From Novosphingobium sp. SCN 66-18 (GTDB lineage Bacteria > Pseudomonadota > Alphaproteobacteria > Sphingomonadales > Sphingomonadaceae), in the NCBI GenBank assembly GCA_001725355.1, contig MEGD01000034.1, forward strand, positions 1-63,493: DNA of 63,493 nucleotides. The letters are read 5' to 3'. A program made the translations under genes and the position numbers. Below are positions 17,794-26,495 of this stretch, piece by piece; the stretch's first letter is position 1, and each line of letters begins with the position of its first letter. The notes under the pieces are model-generated. The model was given only the letters and a program-made list of their open reading frames with translations. It did no database searches and had not been told where the DNA came from.

Positions 17794-19091
17794 GCAAGGC
17801 TCCGGGCAGGACGGATGGCCCCGGCGCATTCGCCGAAGCCGATCGGAACGAAGCCATCGCGCGTGGCGCGGCCGCGTATGGTCAGAATGTCGCCGTCCTC
17901 CAGCATCGTGCGCGTGCTGCCATCGGGCAGCGTGATCGGCACGCCGCTGCCCAGCGTGATTTCGGCAAGGCAGGCCCGGCTTTCGTCTTCTGGACCGGAA
18001 ACGGTCCCGGTGGCGATAAGATCGCCGGTATCGATCGGCGTCCCGTTCGAGGTCTGGTGCGCGACCATCTGCGCCAGCGTCCAGTACAGGTCGCGCGTGT
18101 TGGTGCGCACGATCCGCTGGGGGGAAAGGCCGGGCGCGGCAAGCTCTGCGGTCAGCTCAATGGCAAGCCCTCCCCCGGCGATGTCGGCGGGATCGCTAAG
18201 ATGCGCGGCAAGCGCGGGCTCGCCTTCGTCGCGGCCCCGCGCCGCAACGCGGAACGGCGCGAGCGCTTCCATCGTGACGATCCATGGGCTGACCGTGGTC
18301 AGGAACGATTTGCCGAGATAGGGCCCGAGAATGGATTCGAAGAACTGGATGGCCCGCGCCGACCAGTCGTTGACAAGGCAGCATCCGAACAGGGCCTGCT
18401 CCGCTTCCGCCATGGACAACGGCTGACCTGGATCGTTCCCGCCGCGCAGCCAGGCCCCGAACTCCAGTTCGAAATCGAGCATCGGTTCAGCGCCGAAGCG
18501 CACTTCGCCGCTGCCGGGCGCGGTTTCGAACTGCCCTAGCGGCCGCTGCACCGGCGTTCCGCTCACCGCCACCGAGCTCGCCCGGCCATTGTAGGCGACG
18601 GGCAGCGACAGGGCCGCAAGGCCGGGCGTCTTCCGGCCCATCCGCGCGATGTGATCGTAAGACGTGCAGAAATCGGTGAACGCCGGCGGACGGACCGGCA
18701 GGCGCAGCGTCACGTCCGACAGCGGCACGAGCATCGGCTCCAGCACCGATCGGTCGGCTCCGCCACCCTCGCGGAACAGCTGCGAAAGCTCCGCGCGCAA
18801 GGCGCTTACGTCGGCCGGCGCGCAGGCCAGCAGCGGCGCCAGCGTTTCCCCGCTGGCCGCTTTCGCAGCCTTAAGCGCCCCGTCGCCACGCAGCACGCCG
18901 CTGTCACCCAGCGCCGCCAGATCGATCACGCAATCGCCAAGCGCCACCCCGCCCCGCACCCGGCCGCCGTGTTCGAACAGCCCGAACGGCAGGTTCTGGA
19001 TGGGGAAGTCCGTCTCGGGCAGGTTGGCCGAAGCGAGCCACGACCGCGCGGCGGGATCGTGCGTGGCGTTGAGCGGCGGCTCAATGGTCAT
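17790..19091 (-). CDS. fahA: Fumarylacetoacetase (FAH) family hydrolase
   Basis: A 433-residue enzyme of full FAH length, with an N-terminal SH3-like domain and a C-terminal catalytic domain. FGLFEHGGRVRGGVALGD and FTDFCTSYDHI mark the N-terminal part. LDFELEFGAWLR (metal Glu residues), VNDWSARAIQFFE (metal Asp), LGKSFLTTVSPW and DLIATGTVSG mark the catalytic part. It would hydrolyse the C-C bond of fumarylacetoacetate or a related 2,4-diketo acid. ATG 19091 overlaps the MBL stop by 11 bp. No homogentisate dioxygenase or maleylacetoacetate isomerase gene is seen nearby, so the true substrate may be an analogue made by this island's own ring-cleavage enzyme. Confidence 0.9.
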   Translation of the reverse strand: MTIEPPLNATHDPAARSWLASANLPETDFPIQNLPFGLFEHGGRVRGGVALGDCVIDLAALGDSGVLRGDGALKAAKAASGETLAPLLACAPADVSALRAELSQLFREGGGADRSVLEPMLVPLSDVTLRLPVRPPAFTDFCTSYDHIARMGRKTPGLAALSLPVAYNGRASSVAVSGTPVQRPLGQFETAPGSGEVRFGAEPMLDFELEFGAWLRGGNDPGQPLSMAEAEQALFGCCLVNDWSARAIQFFESILGPYLGKSFLTTVSPWIVTMEALAPFRVAARGRDEGEPALAAHLSDPADIAGGGLAIELTAELAAPGLSPQRIVRTNTRDLYWTLAQMVAHQTSNGTPIDTGDLIATGTVSGPEDESRACLAEITLGSGVPITLPDGSTRTMLEDGDILTIRGRATRDGFVPIGFGECAGAIRPARSLA

Positions 19092-20064
19092 GGCCACACC
19101 CTTCGTGCGCTGCCAGTTCGCGGGCATAGCGGCCCATTTCGCCGAACAGGTCGGCCCCGTCCTCCGGCGCGAGCGGCGCGCCCCACTGCCGGTACAGCGC
19201 GAAGACGTTGGCCACGATGCGCTCCGGGTCGGTCCATCCGCGATACTCGGCCATGTTGATGTCGCGCCCGGCCTCCTTCCAGCCCATCCCGGCTTCGAAC
19301 CGCCTGCGCGCTTCGTCCCGGACATAGCCGAAGTAGTCGCGCAGGTTGGCGACCGCCACGGTATCCGTGATCGGGCCGTGGCCGGGCACGACCACTTCGG
19401 GATCGAGCGCGATGATGTGTTCGCAGGCGGCGATCCAGTTTTCGATCGGGCCATCCCACATGATCGGATGCCCTTCGTTGAACAGCAGATCCCCGGTGAA
19501 AACCACACGCTGCTGCGGCAGCCAGGCAATCGTGTCGGAGGCGGTGTGCGCCGGGCCAAGGTCGATCAGCTCGACCGCGGTATCACCGACGCTCAGCTGC
19601 AACGACTGTTCGAAGGTACGGTTGGGCATGGCGACGGAATCGAGGTCGCTCCAGTCGAACTTGCGGCCCATGGTTTCGTAGAGAAAGGCGCCGGCATCGC
19701 CCATCGCCTGCCAGTTATCGGCCAGGCTGGCGAAGCGCACCGGATCGAACCCGCCCATCTCTCGCGCGGTTTCGACCGTGGCGATGATCTCGGCTCCTTC
19801 GACCAGCCCGTTGCCCACGAAATGATCGGGGTTCGCGTGCGTGTTCACGAGACGATCGATATGATCGCCGCCATCGACGCGCGCAAAGTCCGCCAGCATC
19901 GTTCTGGTCAGGCTCCGGCTCATCAGCGTATCGACCAGAAGGGTTTCTCCCCGCGATACGATCAGCCCGGCGTTCGACCATCCCCATGTGCCGTCAGGCT
20001 GAACGTAACCGTAAACGCCATTGCCGATATCGTGGACGCCCTGCGTGAAGGCCCAATTCGCCAT
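19081..20064 (-). CDS. Metallo-beta-lactamase-fold hydrolase
   Basis: A 327-residue MBL-fold protein. The metal motif reads LVNTHANPDHFVGN: the usual HxHxDH appears as HxNxDH, a variant found in one branch of MBL hydrolases. Further metal residues are seen in LGPAHTASDTIAW, VVFTGDLLFNEGHP and VPGHGPI. ATG 20064 follows a GGAGACGGGA site and is preferred to the ATG at 20115. It is the first gene of a four-gene overlapping run and lies 79 bp from a divergent TetR gene. A hydrolytic step on a thioester, lactone or ester intermediate is plausible; the substrate is unknown. Confidence 0.83.
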   Translation of the reverse strand: MANWAFTQGVHDIGNGVYGYVQPDGTWGWSNAGLIVSRGETLLVDTLMSRSLTRTMLADFARVDGGDHIDRLVNTHANPDHFVGNGLVEGAEIIATVETAREMGGFDPVRFASLADNWQAMGDAGAFLYETMGRKFDWSDLDSVAMPNRTFEQSLQLSVGDTAVELIDLGPAHTASDTIAWLPQQRVVFTGDLLFNEGHPIMWDGPIENWIAACEHIIALDPEVVVPGHGPITDTVAVANLRDYFGYVRDEARRRFEAGMGWKEAGRDINMAEYRGWTDPERIVANVFALYRQWGAPLAPEDGADLFGEMGRYARELAAHEGCGHDH

Positions 20065-20143
20065 TCCCGTCTCCTTCTCCCGCCACAACCCTAACGCTTT
20101 TATTCCTGTTCTCAAGAATTAAGTCGCGCGCTAAGGGTGAAAA

Positions 20144-20785
20144 ATGAGCAGCAGCAAACAGCCGCGCAGGGGCAAGGGACGACCGGTCGGTTCGGGGGAT
20201 GGCGTCGGCAAGGAAACGCTGATCGCCGCCGCCAAGAAGCTGCTGCAGGAATTGACTCCGGCGCAAGTGACGATCGCCGCCATCGCGCGCGAGGCCGGGG
20301 CCGACCCTGCCCTTGTCCGCTACTATTTTGGTTCGCGCGAGGCCCTGCTGCTGGAAGTCACGCAACAGATCGCGCTTCAGGCCGAGGTCGAAAGCCGTTC
20401 GGAAGACCTTACGCCCGAGGCGGGGCTGGAAGACCTGATCCACCGCACGTTCCGCTTCACCCGCTCGGCCCGATACATGCAACGGCTGATGGCGGAGGAA
20501 TTGAGCAGCGTCCGCTCGCCCGAAGTGCGCGAGAAGCTGCGCAAGTGGCAGAGCATGCCGGTCGAGGCCTACCAAGCCTTGCTCGATGCCGATCACGACA
20601 AGCAACTGACCGATTTCTCTCCCCTGTTCGTCCATCTGGCCGTGATCGGGATCAGCGATTTCTTCCACTCCGGCGAAGAGGTGGTGAAGATGCTCGTGCC
20701 GGAAGGAACCGATCTTGCCGCGCTGGAGCAGGAATACGAGGCGTTCGTCCCGAAACTCCTGCTGGACGGGCTTCGCCGGCGTTAA
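20144..20785 (+). CDS. TetR/AcrR-family regulator of the catabolic island
   Basis: A 213-residue TetR regulator with a basic N-terminus. The helix-turn-helix is VTIAAIAREAGADPALVRYYFGSREALL at about residues 42-70, with the typical 'YYF' end; it is described here in separate pieces because the motif is continuous. It lies between the two minus-strand catabolic runs: divergent from the MBL gene and overlapping the FAA hydrolase stop by 4 bp on the opposite strand. That position makes it the probable local repressor. The A+T-rich divergent gap 20095-20125 is the likely operator region, but no perfect repeat is visible there. Confidence 0.86.
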   Translation: MSSSKQPRRGKGRPVGSGDGVGKETLIAAAKKLLQELTPAQVTIAAIAREAGADPALVRYYFGSREALLLEVTQQIALQAEVESRSEDLTPEAGLEDLIHRTFRFTRSARYMQRLMAEELSSVRSPEVREKLRKWQSMPVEAYQALLDADHDKQLTDFSPLFVHLAVIGISDFFHSGEEVVKMLVPEGTDLAALEQEYEAFVPKLLLDGLRRR

Positions 20786-21789
20786 CCGGCGACGCCTTCC
20801 TTCACGCAAGGATTGCGCTGCTGCCCCAGGCCGGTGATTTCTCCTTCCATCACATCGCCATCCTGCAGGTAAACCCCGAAGGCCGATCCGTTGCCGTAGG
20901 GCGAACCGGTGCAGATCAGGTCGCCGGGCTGCAGTTCCACGATGCTCGACAGGAACGCGATCTGCCGTTCGATGCCGATCATCATGTCGGACGTGGATTC
21001 GTCCTGATAAACCTTGCCGTTCACCGAAAGCCGGATGTTCAGCGCATAGGGATCGGCCACGTTCTGGCGCGGCACCAGCAAGGGGCCGAACGGCAGGAAC
21101 GTGGGAAAACTCTTGCCCGCCAGCCAGTCCGGCCCGACGGCCGAGCCGTCCTTGCGAAATATCAGTTCGCGCGCGGTCACGTCGTTCACCACGGCATAGG
21201 CGGCGACGTGGTCCATGGCCTGTTCGGGCGACACATGGCGGCAGCGCTTGCCGATGACGACGCCCAGTTCCAGTTCCCAATCGGGCTTTTCGACCTGCCG
21301 TGGCAGGACCACCGTGTCGTTCGGCCCGATCACGGCGGACGGCAGCTTGATGAAGCAGAAGGGGGTCGATGTCTTCGCCTTCTCGTCCATCACGCGTTCG
21401 GCATGGGCGCGCAGTTCCTCGGGCGACTTGCCCTCCATGTCGGCCGTCCGCATCGACGGATCGCCCATCATCAGGCCGATCACGTGCTTGCGATAGTTCG
21501 CTCCCGTGCAGAACACCTGCCGGGGCACGTAAGGCACCAGCGCGTCCGCTATGTCGAACGGCACGGCCTGCGCCCATGCGTCGTCACCCAGCCCGGCGAT
21601 GGCCGCGCAGGTCTCTTCCCACGCCTCAACAAGCTGCAAGGCATCGTTCGCCAGGCCAACCCGCGCGAGTGGCAAGGCCTTGCCCGCGCGCACGGCCACC
21701 GCCGCAGGCGCGCCATCGACCTTGATCGTTGCGATACCGGTAAAGTCCACGTTCGGTTGCCCCTTCTTCAACAGGCTTTCTGGCTTCAA
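20782..21789 (-). CDS. FAA hydrolase family enzyme (2-keto acid hydratase/hydrolase type)
   Basis: A 335-residue FAH-superfamily enzyme. FCTGANYRKHVIG opens the catalytic domain near residue 95. DWELELGVVIGKRC provides the two metal Glu residues, AVVNDVTARELIF the metal Asp, and GDLICTGSPYGNG the conserved C-terminal loop. The start is a TTG (21789) overlapping the FAD monooxygenase stop (TTGA). It is third in a run TonB receptor, VOC dioxygenase, FAD monooxygenase, FAA hydrolase, and would act on the ring-cleavage product made by the VOC enzyme. Hydrolysis versus decarboxylation/hydration cannot be told from sequence. Confidence 0.88.
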   Translation of the reverse strand: MKPESLLKKGQPNVDFTGIATIKVDGAPAAVAVRAGKALPLARVGLANDALQLVEAWEETCAAIAGLGDDAWAQAVPFDIADALVPYVPRQVFCTGANYRKHVIGLMMGDPSMRTADMEGKSPEELRAHAERVMDEKAKTSTPFCFIKLPSAVIGPNDTVVLPRQVEKPDWELELGVVIGKRCRHVSPEQAMDHVAAYAVVNDVTARELIFRKDGSAVGPDWLAGKSFPTFLPFGPLLVPRQNVADPYALNIRLSVNGKVYQDESTSDMMIGIERQIAFLSSIVELQPGDLICTGSPYGNGSAFGVYLQDGDVMEGEITGLGQQRNPCVKEGVAG

Positions 21790-22901
21790 TAGGGCTTCTG
21801 GAGGGCCGCCAGCGTGCCGCCCAGCATACGATTGGCTTCCACCTGGTCCCCCCCAGTCATCTCGATCGTGCCGATCCGCACCGAGTTCTCCACCACGATC
21901 CGCGCGCGTTCGAAGCGGTGCGCCATGAACGAGGCCAGCGCGGCATCGACGCTGTCATGCGCGGCAAGCTCGCGGCCCAGCACGAGCGCGTCCTCGATCG
22001 CCATGCCCGCGCCCGACGCCATGTGGGGTGTGGTGGCGTGGGCGGCATCGCCGACCAGCACGACGCGCCCCTTGTACCAGGGATCGGCCAGCAGTTGCCA
22101 TTCCAGCGGCCGGTAGTTCACCAGCGACTGATCGCCCAGGCCATCGCGCACATCGGCGACATAACTTCCGAAGCCCGCCAGCAGGTCCTTGAGACGGCCG
22201 ACCATGTCCTCCGCCGCATAGCGTGGGTTGTCGGGCACGTGCTCCAGCGCGAAAAGGTACATGTGCGTGGGCGAAACGGGATTGAAGCCCAGCTTCACCG
22301 GCCCGCCGAAGAACATTTCCGTCCCGGTCATGCCTTCCGGCCGTGGCGCGATCGCTCTCCAACAGCCCTGCCCGGTGAAGACCGGCGCCGGGGCATCGGG
22401 GAACAGATGGCTGCGGGTCTGCGAATAGATGCCGTCCGCTCCGATCACCAGATCGAAGCGGCCCCGTGATCCATCCGAGAATGCGACGTCGACGCCATCG
22501 CCCGTATCATCGAGCGCGGCGACCGTCGTGCCGAGCCGCACGGTCACCGGCGAGGCCTTGACCCGCGCGGAAAGGATTTCGTGCAGTTCCGGCCGCATGA
22601 TGCCGCCGCTGCAGTTGATCGGTGCGGCATCCGGCACCGGCGGCGCTTCGAACAGGATGCCGCCATCGGGCGAGCGCCCCTTGAAGCCCGAGCCGACGTG
22701 CCCGCGCCGGCGCACTTCATCGAGCAAGCCGAGATCGTCGAGCGCGCGCAGCGAGGTGCCGGTCACGCTGATGCCCGCGCCATAGGTGCGCCATTCGGGA
22801 TCGGCATCGATCAGATCGACCGTCACGCCCTGCCCGCTCAGCACGAGCGCGGCGCTCATCCCCGCGATGCCGCCACCGATCACCAGTGCCGAGGCGATCA
22901 T
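21786..22901 (-). CDS. FAD-dependent class A aromatic monooxygenase
   Basis: A 371-residue group A flavoprotein monooxygenase. The Rossmann motif ALVIGGGIAGMSAALVL is at residues 4-20. DLVIGADGIYS in the middle is the conserved DG motif, and VVLVGDAAHATTPHMASGAG is the FAD-ribityl GD motif near residue 285. ATG 22901 overlaps the VOC stop (ATGA). Such enzymes hydroxylate phenolic rings using NAD(P)H and oxygen, producing a catechol or hydroquinone. Here it would prepare the substrate for the adjacent extradiol-type dioxygenase. Substrate identity is not visible. Confidence 0.88.
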   Translation of the reverse strand: MIASALVIGGGIAGMSAALVLSGQGVTVDLIDADPEWRTYGAGISVTGTSLRALDDLGLLDEVRRRGHVGSGFKGRSPDGGILFEAPPVPDAAPINCSGGIMRPELHEILSARVKASPVTVRLGTTVAALDDTGDGVDVAFSDGSRGRFDLVIGADGIYSQTRSHLFPDAPAPVFTGQGCWRAIAPRPEGMTGTEMFFGGPVKLGFNPVSPTHMYLFALEHVPDNPRYAAEDMVGRLKDLLAGFGSYVADVRDGLGDQSLVNYRPLEWQLLADPWYKGRVVLVGDAAHATTPHMASGAGMAIEDALVLGRELAAHDSVDAALASFMAHRFERARIVVENSVRIGTIEMTGGDQVEANRMLGGTLAALQKPY

Positions 22902-23806
22902 GCCGGCACCTGCCACAGCGCCGGATCGGGCGCCATTTCGGCATGAGGCTTGTTTCCGGGAATGATCCGCCCGGTACCCCACTGGTCCATCGTCTCGAGC
23001 CCCGGCGTGTGGACCTTCGGCTGCCATGTCGCCTCGTCAACTTCCTCGAGGTCCGACGTGTATTCCACCGTGTTGCCGTTGGGCGTGGTGTAATAGGTGA
23101 ACGTGTTGTTGCCCGCCGTATGGCGCCCTGGCCCCCATTGCAGTTCGATCCCCGCGCCGTTCATCCGGGCCAGGCCGCGCATGAGGGCATCGATCGAGGC
23201 GACGTCGAACGCGATGTGGTTGAGCGCGGGCGGTCCCGGCAGGATCGCCAGGCGGTGGTGGGCCGGATTGCAGCGCAGGAACACCATGAAATCGCCCAGC
23301 CAGTCCGAAAGCCGGAAGCCCAGGACGTCGCGATACCATTGCTCCAGCGCCTTGTGCGCCGGCGAATGGAGCACGACGTGGCTGATGCGCAACGGAGCCG
23401 CCAGCGCGGGCGGCAGGTCGCCCACCGTGCGCTGTGCGCTGCCGGCGACCACTTCGAAGGCGTGACCGTCCGGATCGAAGGCCCGGAAACCGTAGCCCCC
23501 CGCTGGGCCGTCCAGTTCGGCGGGCTCGCTGATGATCTTCGCGCCCGAACCCCGCACTTGCGCGAACAGGGCATCGACATCGGACCGGCTCGCCGCCGAA
23601 TAGCCGATCAGATCGGTCTTGCGGACCTCGTCCTGACGCAGGCGGATCACGTAAGGATGCGAAGACCCTACCGCAGCGAGGTACACCATCCCGTTCTGCT
23701 CGAACGCGGGTTCGAGCTTCCAGACATCTCGGAAGAAATCGCTTTCCGCCGCAATATCGGGAACCGCGAGGGCAACGTACTGAAGGTCGGTAACCGAAAC
23801 TGTCAT
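22898..23806 (-). CDS. VOC-family extradiol ring-cleavage dioxygenase
   Basis: A 302-residue type I extradiol dioxygenase with two vicinal-oxygen-chelate modules. Predicted iron ligands are His143 (ISHVVLHS), His197 (LNHIAFDV) and Glu248 (NTVEYTSD), in the spacing known for BphC/catechol 2,3-dioxygenases. A further His229 in GRHTAGNN and Tyr239 lie near the expected active site. Only the second module carries the ligands, as in the classical family. It is encoded 36 bp after a TonB receptor and overlaps the FAD monooxygenase start. It probably cleaves the catechol formed by that enzyme. Substrate undetermined. Confidence 0.86.
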   Translation of the reverse strand: MTVSVTDLQYVALAVPDIAAESDFFRDVWKLEPAFEQNGMVYLAAVGSSHPYVIRLRQDEVRKTDLIGYSAASRSDVDALFAQVRGSGAKIISEPAELDGPAGGYGFRAFDPDGHAFEVVAGSAQRTVGDLPPALAAPLRISHVVLHSPAHKALEQWYRDVLGFRLSDWLGDFMVFLRCNPAHHRLAILPGPPALNHIAFDVASIDALMRGLARMNGAGIELQWGPGRHTAGNNTFTYYTTPNGNTVEYTSDLEEVDEATWQPKVHTPGLETMDQWGTGRIIPGNKPHAEMAPDPALWQVPA

Positions 23807-23842
23807 GTTGATATGGCTCCAGTTCGCTGGTGCTGGCTCGTG

Positions 23843-26281
23843 CTAGAACTTGAACGCAGCCCGGACGCCATAGGTGCGGGGCTGCTCCGCGTTGGCGACG
23901 ATCAGGTTGGCGCTGTTGGTAAAGGGGTTCACGATGCGCTGGTTGTTTTCCACGTTGAAGACATAGCCCGTGATCGACCAGCGATCGCTTTCCTCCGCCA
24001 GTGTCACCGAAAGCGTGGTGACGAAATTGGCCGGGGCCTTCAGGTACGAAAGGTAATCGGCGCTGACGAAGCTGGAGCTGCGGAACCGGGTATTGGCCTG
24101 AAGCACCAGCTTGAGCGTATCGACGTGGAACGTTTGCTGCCCGTTGAGCGTGACGGACCACTTCGGGGCGTTGAACGCGGGCCGGCCCGAACAGTCGATC
24201 GCGAAGACGTTGATCGTGCCACCCGGCGTCGTCTGCGTGGTCGGCGCGAAGGGACAGGCCGTGTTGGGCGGCAGCCCCTGGTTCGGCACATAGTAGACGA
24301 AGCTGTCGTAGCTCGTATCGAGATACTGCACCGAGCCGGACAGCAGGGTATCCGTCGCGGCAAGGAGTTCGACATCGAGATCGAAGCCCTTGATCGTGCT
24401 GTTGCCGATGTTGCGCGTCAGGAACACCGTCGATGGCGGATTGCCGAGGTCATAGCCGAACTGGCTGAACTGCTGGTTGCGATACTTCCAGATAAAGCCT
24501 TCGAGATTGACCTGCAGCTTGTTGCCGAAGAACCGGTTCTTTGAACCGATGGTGTAGGCATCGAGCGTTTCCGGCGCATAGGATTCCAGCCCGCGGGCAA
24601 ACGTGAAGCCCCCCGCGTGGTATCCCGTTTCAAAGCTGGCATAGACCATGTTGCGCGGCGAAAAATCGTACTGCGCGGCAAGGCGATAGGTAAACTTGTT
24701 GTTCCGCAGGCCGGAATTGACCGGGATCGGCGAGCGCAGCACGAACGGCGCCGTGGTCGAACCGCCAGCAACCGGCGGCAGGGCGAACAGCGGCACGTTG
24801 GTGATGGGCACGCCATTGGCAGTGTAGAACGCTTCCACATCGGCGGCGGTCTGCACGCGGGGGATAAGCGGCGTGTTCGGACAGACATTGCCGATTCCGG
24901 GCTGGCCGCAGAACAGCAGATAGACCTGCGACGTGCCGTTGAAGGTCTTGCGGTCCGACGTGTAGCGCCCGGCCGCCGTCAGGCTCAGCTTCTCTACCGG
25001 CTTGAAGGTAACCTTGCCGAAGCCCGCCCACGATTCCGTGCTGGTCTTGAAGTTCTGGAATGGCGAAAGCGTCCACTGGTTGTACCACGCGCTCGCCGAA
25101 ATCCGCTCGTCGTAATAGATGCCGCCGATCAGGTAATCCAGTTGCTTGCCCAGGCTGCCTGCCCACCGCGCCTCGACGCTGGCCTGCCGGTCCTTTTCCT
25201 TCGACCCGGATTCACGGAAGATGTTGGTGAAGACGTAATCGAGGTTTGCCTCGCGCCAGGCCGGCTGGATCGTCAGCGTCCCGGCATCGGTCTTGTAGTT
25301 CAGTTCGGCGGTGATGCCCCAGTAGCTGTTGTCGTTGGAAGGACGGCCGTCCTGCACCGCGCCGGCACGCCCCGCCTGCGTCAGAAAGCGCGAGGCCAGC
25401 AAGCCCTGCGACGCGGGATCGCCGGTTCCCTGCTGCGTGGAGAAGCCCGAAGGCACGAAGTTGTATCCGGCGAAACCCGTGGGGCCGAAGGTCGGGTTCA
25501 CCGCGCCAACGTAATACCCCGAGGCACTCGCTCCGCCCTGATGGGCGTAGTCGAACGCCAGCCGCAGATCGAGCGCTGCGCTCGGCTCCGCATAGATCTG
25601 GACCCTGGCGCCGGCTTCCCGCTGGTTCCCGGTGCCATCGCTGAGAAAGGCATCATGGCGGGAGAGATTGCCCGCCGCGCGGATCGCCACGTTCTCGCCC
25701 AGCGGCAGGTTGACCGCCCCCTGCAGCGTCAACCAGTTGTAGTTGCCATAGCCGGCGCTGACCTCGCCCGCGGTGCTGTTCAGTTTCGGACGGTTGGGAA
25801 TGACGTTGATCGCGCCGCCCGTGGCATTGCGCCCGTAGAGCGTGCCTTGCGGCCCCTTGAGCACTTCCACGCGGGCCAGGTCATAGAACATGCCGGAGGT
25901 TGAGCTGGGGCGCCCGATGTAAACCCCATCGAAATTGAAGGCGATGGCAGGGTCGGAATAGGCGTTGACCGTATTGTTGCCCACGCCGCGCAGATAGAAC
26001 GTGGTCGTGCCACCGGAGCCACCGATGGTCGCGAGCGCGGGGGAGGTGCGGGAAAGGTCTTCCGCGCGCGTGACGCGCTGTATCGCCAGATCATCGGCCG
26101 TTACCACGTCGATCGCCAGGGGTGTCTTTTGCTGGCTCTGGCTCACCCTTTCGGCGGTCACAATGATCTCGCCCAACTGCCCTGCCTGCGGGTCGGCATC
26201 ACCAGCTTCGGCATAGGCCGTGGCCGGCAACGTTCCGAGCGCGATGGCCATCACACACGCATTGCCATGGAATCGCTTCAT
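23843..26281 (-). CDS. TonB-dependent outer-membrane receptor (catabolic island)
   Basis: An 812-residue outer-membrane receptor. The signal peptide (CVMAIALGTLPATAYAEA) is followed by the TonB box GEIIVTAERVSQSQQKTPLA near residue 37, the plug domain with VEVLKGPQGTLYGRNATGGA, and a beta-barrel ending RTYGVRAAFKF with the terminal Phe. A GAGAGGGA site precedes ATG 26281. It heads the run leading to the VOC dioxygenase (36 bp downstream) and is divergent from the Rieske oxygenase. It probably takes up the aromatic substrate or a complexed form of it. Receptors of this kind are numerous in sphingomonads, and specificity is not predictable. Confidence 0.92.
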   Translation of the reverse strand: MKRFHGNACVMAIALGTLPATAYAEAGDADPQAGQLGEIIVTAERVSQSQQKTPLAIDVVTADDLAIQRVTRAEDLSRTSPALATIGGSGGTTTFYLRGVGNNTVNAYSDPAIAFNFDGVYIGRPSSTSGMFYDLARVEVLKGPQGTLYGRNATGGAINVIPNRPKLNSTAGEVSAGYGNYNWLTLQGAVNLPLGENVAIRAAGNLSRHDAFLSDGTGNQREAGARVQIYAEPSAALDLRLAFDYAHQGGASASGYYVGAVNPTFGPTGFAGYNFVPSGFSTQQGTGDPASQGLLASRFLTQAGRAGAVQDGRPSNDNSYWGITAELNYKTDAGTLTIQPAWREANLDYVFTNIFRESGSKEKDRQASVEARWAGSLGKQLDYLIGGIYYDERISASAWYNQWTLSPFQNFKTSTESWAGFGKVTFKPVEKLSLTAAGRYTSDRKTFNGTSQVYLLFCGQPGIGNVCPNTPLIPRVQTAADVEAFYTANGVPITNVPLFALPPVAGGSTTAPFVLRSPIPVNSGLRNNKFTYRLAAQYDFSPRNMVYASFETGYHAGGFTFARGLESYAPETLDAYTIGSKNRFFGNKLQVNLEGFIWKYRNQQFSQFGYDLGNPPSTVFLTRNIGNSTIKGFDLDVELLAATDTLLSGSVQYLDTSYDSFVYYVPNQGLPPNTACPFAPTTQTTPGGTINVFAIDCSGRPAFNAPKWSVTLNGQQTFHVDTLKLVLQANTRFRSSSFVSADYLSYLKAPANFVTTLSVTLAEESDRWSITGYVFNVENNQRIVNPFTNSANLIVANAEQPRTYGVRAAFKF

Positions 26282-26495
26282 GGTCCCTCTCCCGTTAAGC
26301 GCCCATTATTCTTGGGCGGCTGAATTATTAATTCCGGCTATCATGAAATATGGGGCTCCGCAAGCGGGTGCGTGGGCCTCGCGCCCCTCCCGCATGAATT
26401 ATTTCTTGCCAACAGGAATTATTGTCCTAGCCTTGGGGGAAATCCGCAAGGCGGCCTTTGCGGCCGACCTTCGCACCGCGATTGGGAGATCGAAC
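26282..26495. promoter_or_regulatory. A+T-rich divergent promoter region with three GAATTATT octamers
   Basis: This 214-bp gap separates the TonB receptor (minus) from the Rieske oxygenase (plus) and is much richer in A+T than the flanking genes. The octamer GAATTATT occurs at 26322, 26396 and 26416; the first is part of the small inverted repeat GAATT-ATT-AATTC. The same octamer appears on the minus strand at 60794-60801, before another TonB receptor. It could be a shared regulator site; this is inference. Confidence 0.4.

Noticed and set aside
19092-19559. N-terminal extension of the fumarylacetoacetase frame to 589 codons
   Set aside because: The extension lies antiparallel in frame with the MBL gene body and carries none of the FAH N-terminal domain; ATG 19091 gives the normal length and an operon-type overlap.
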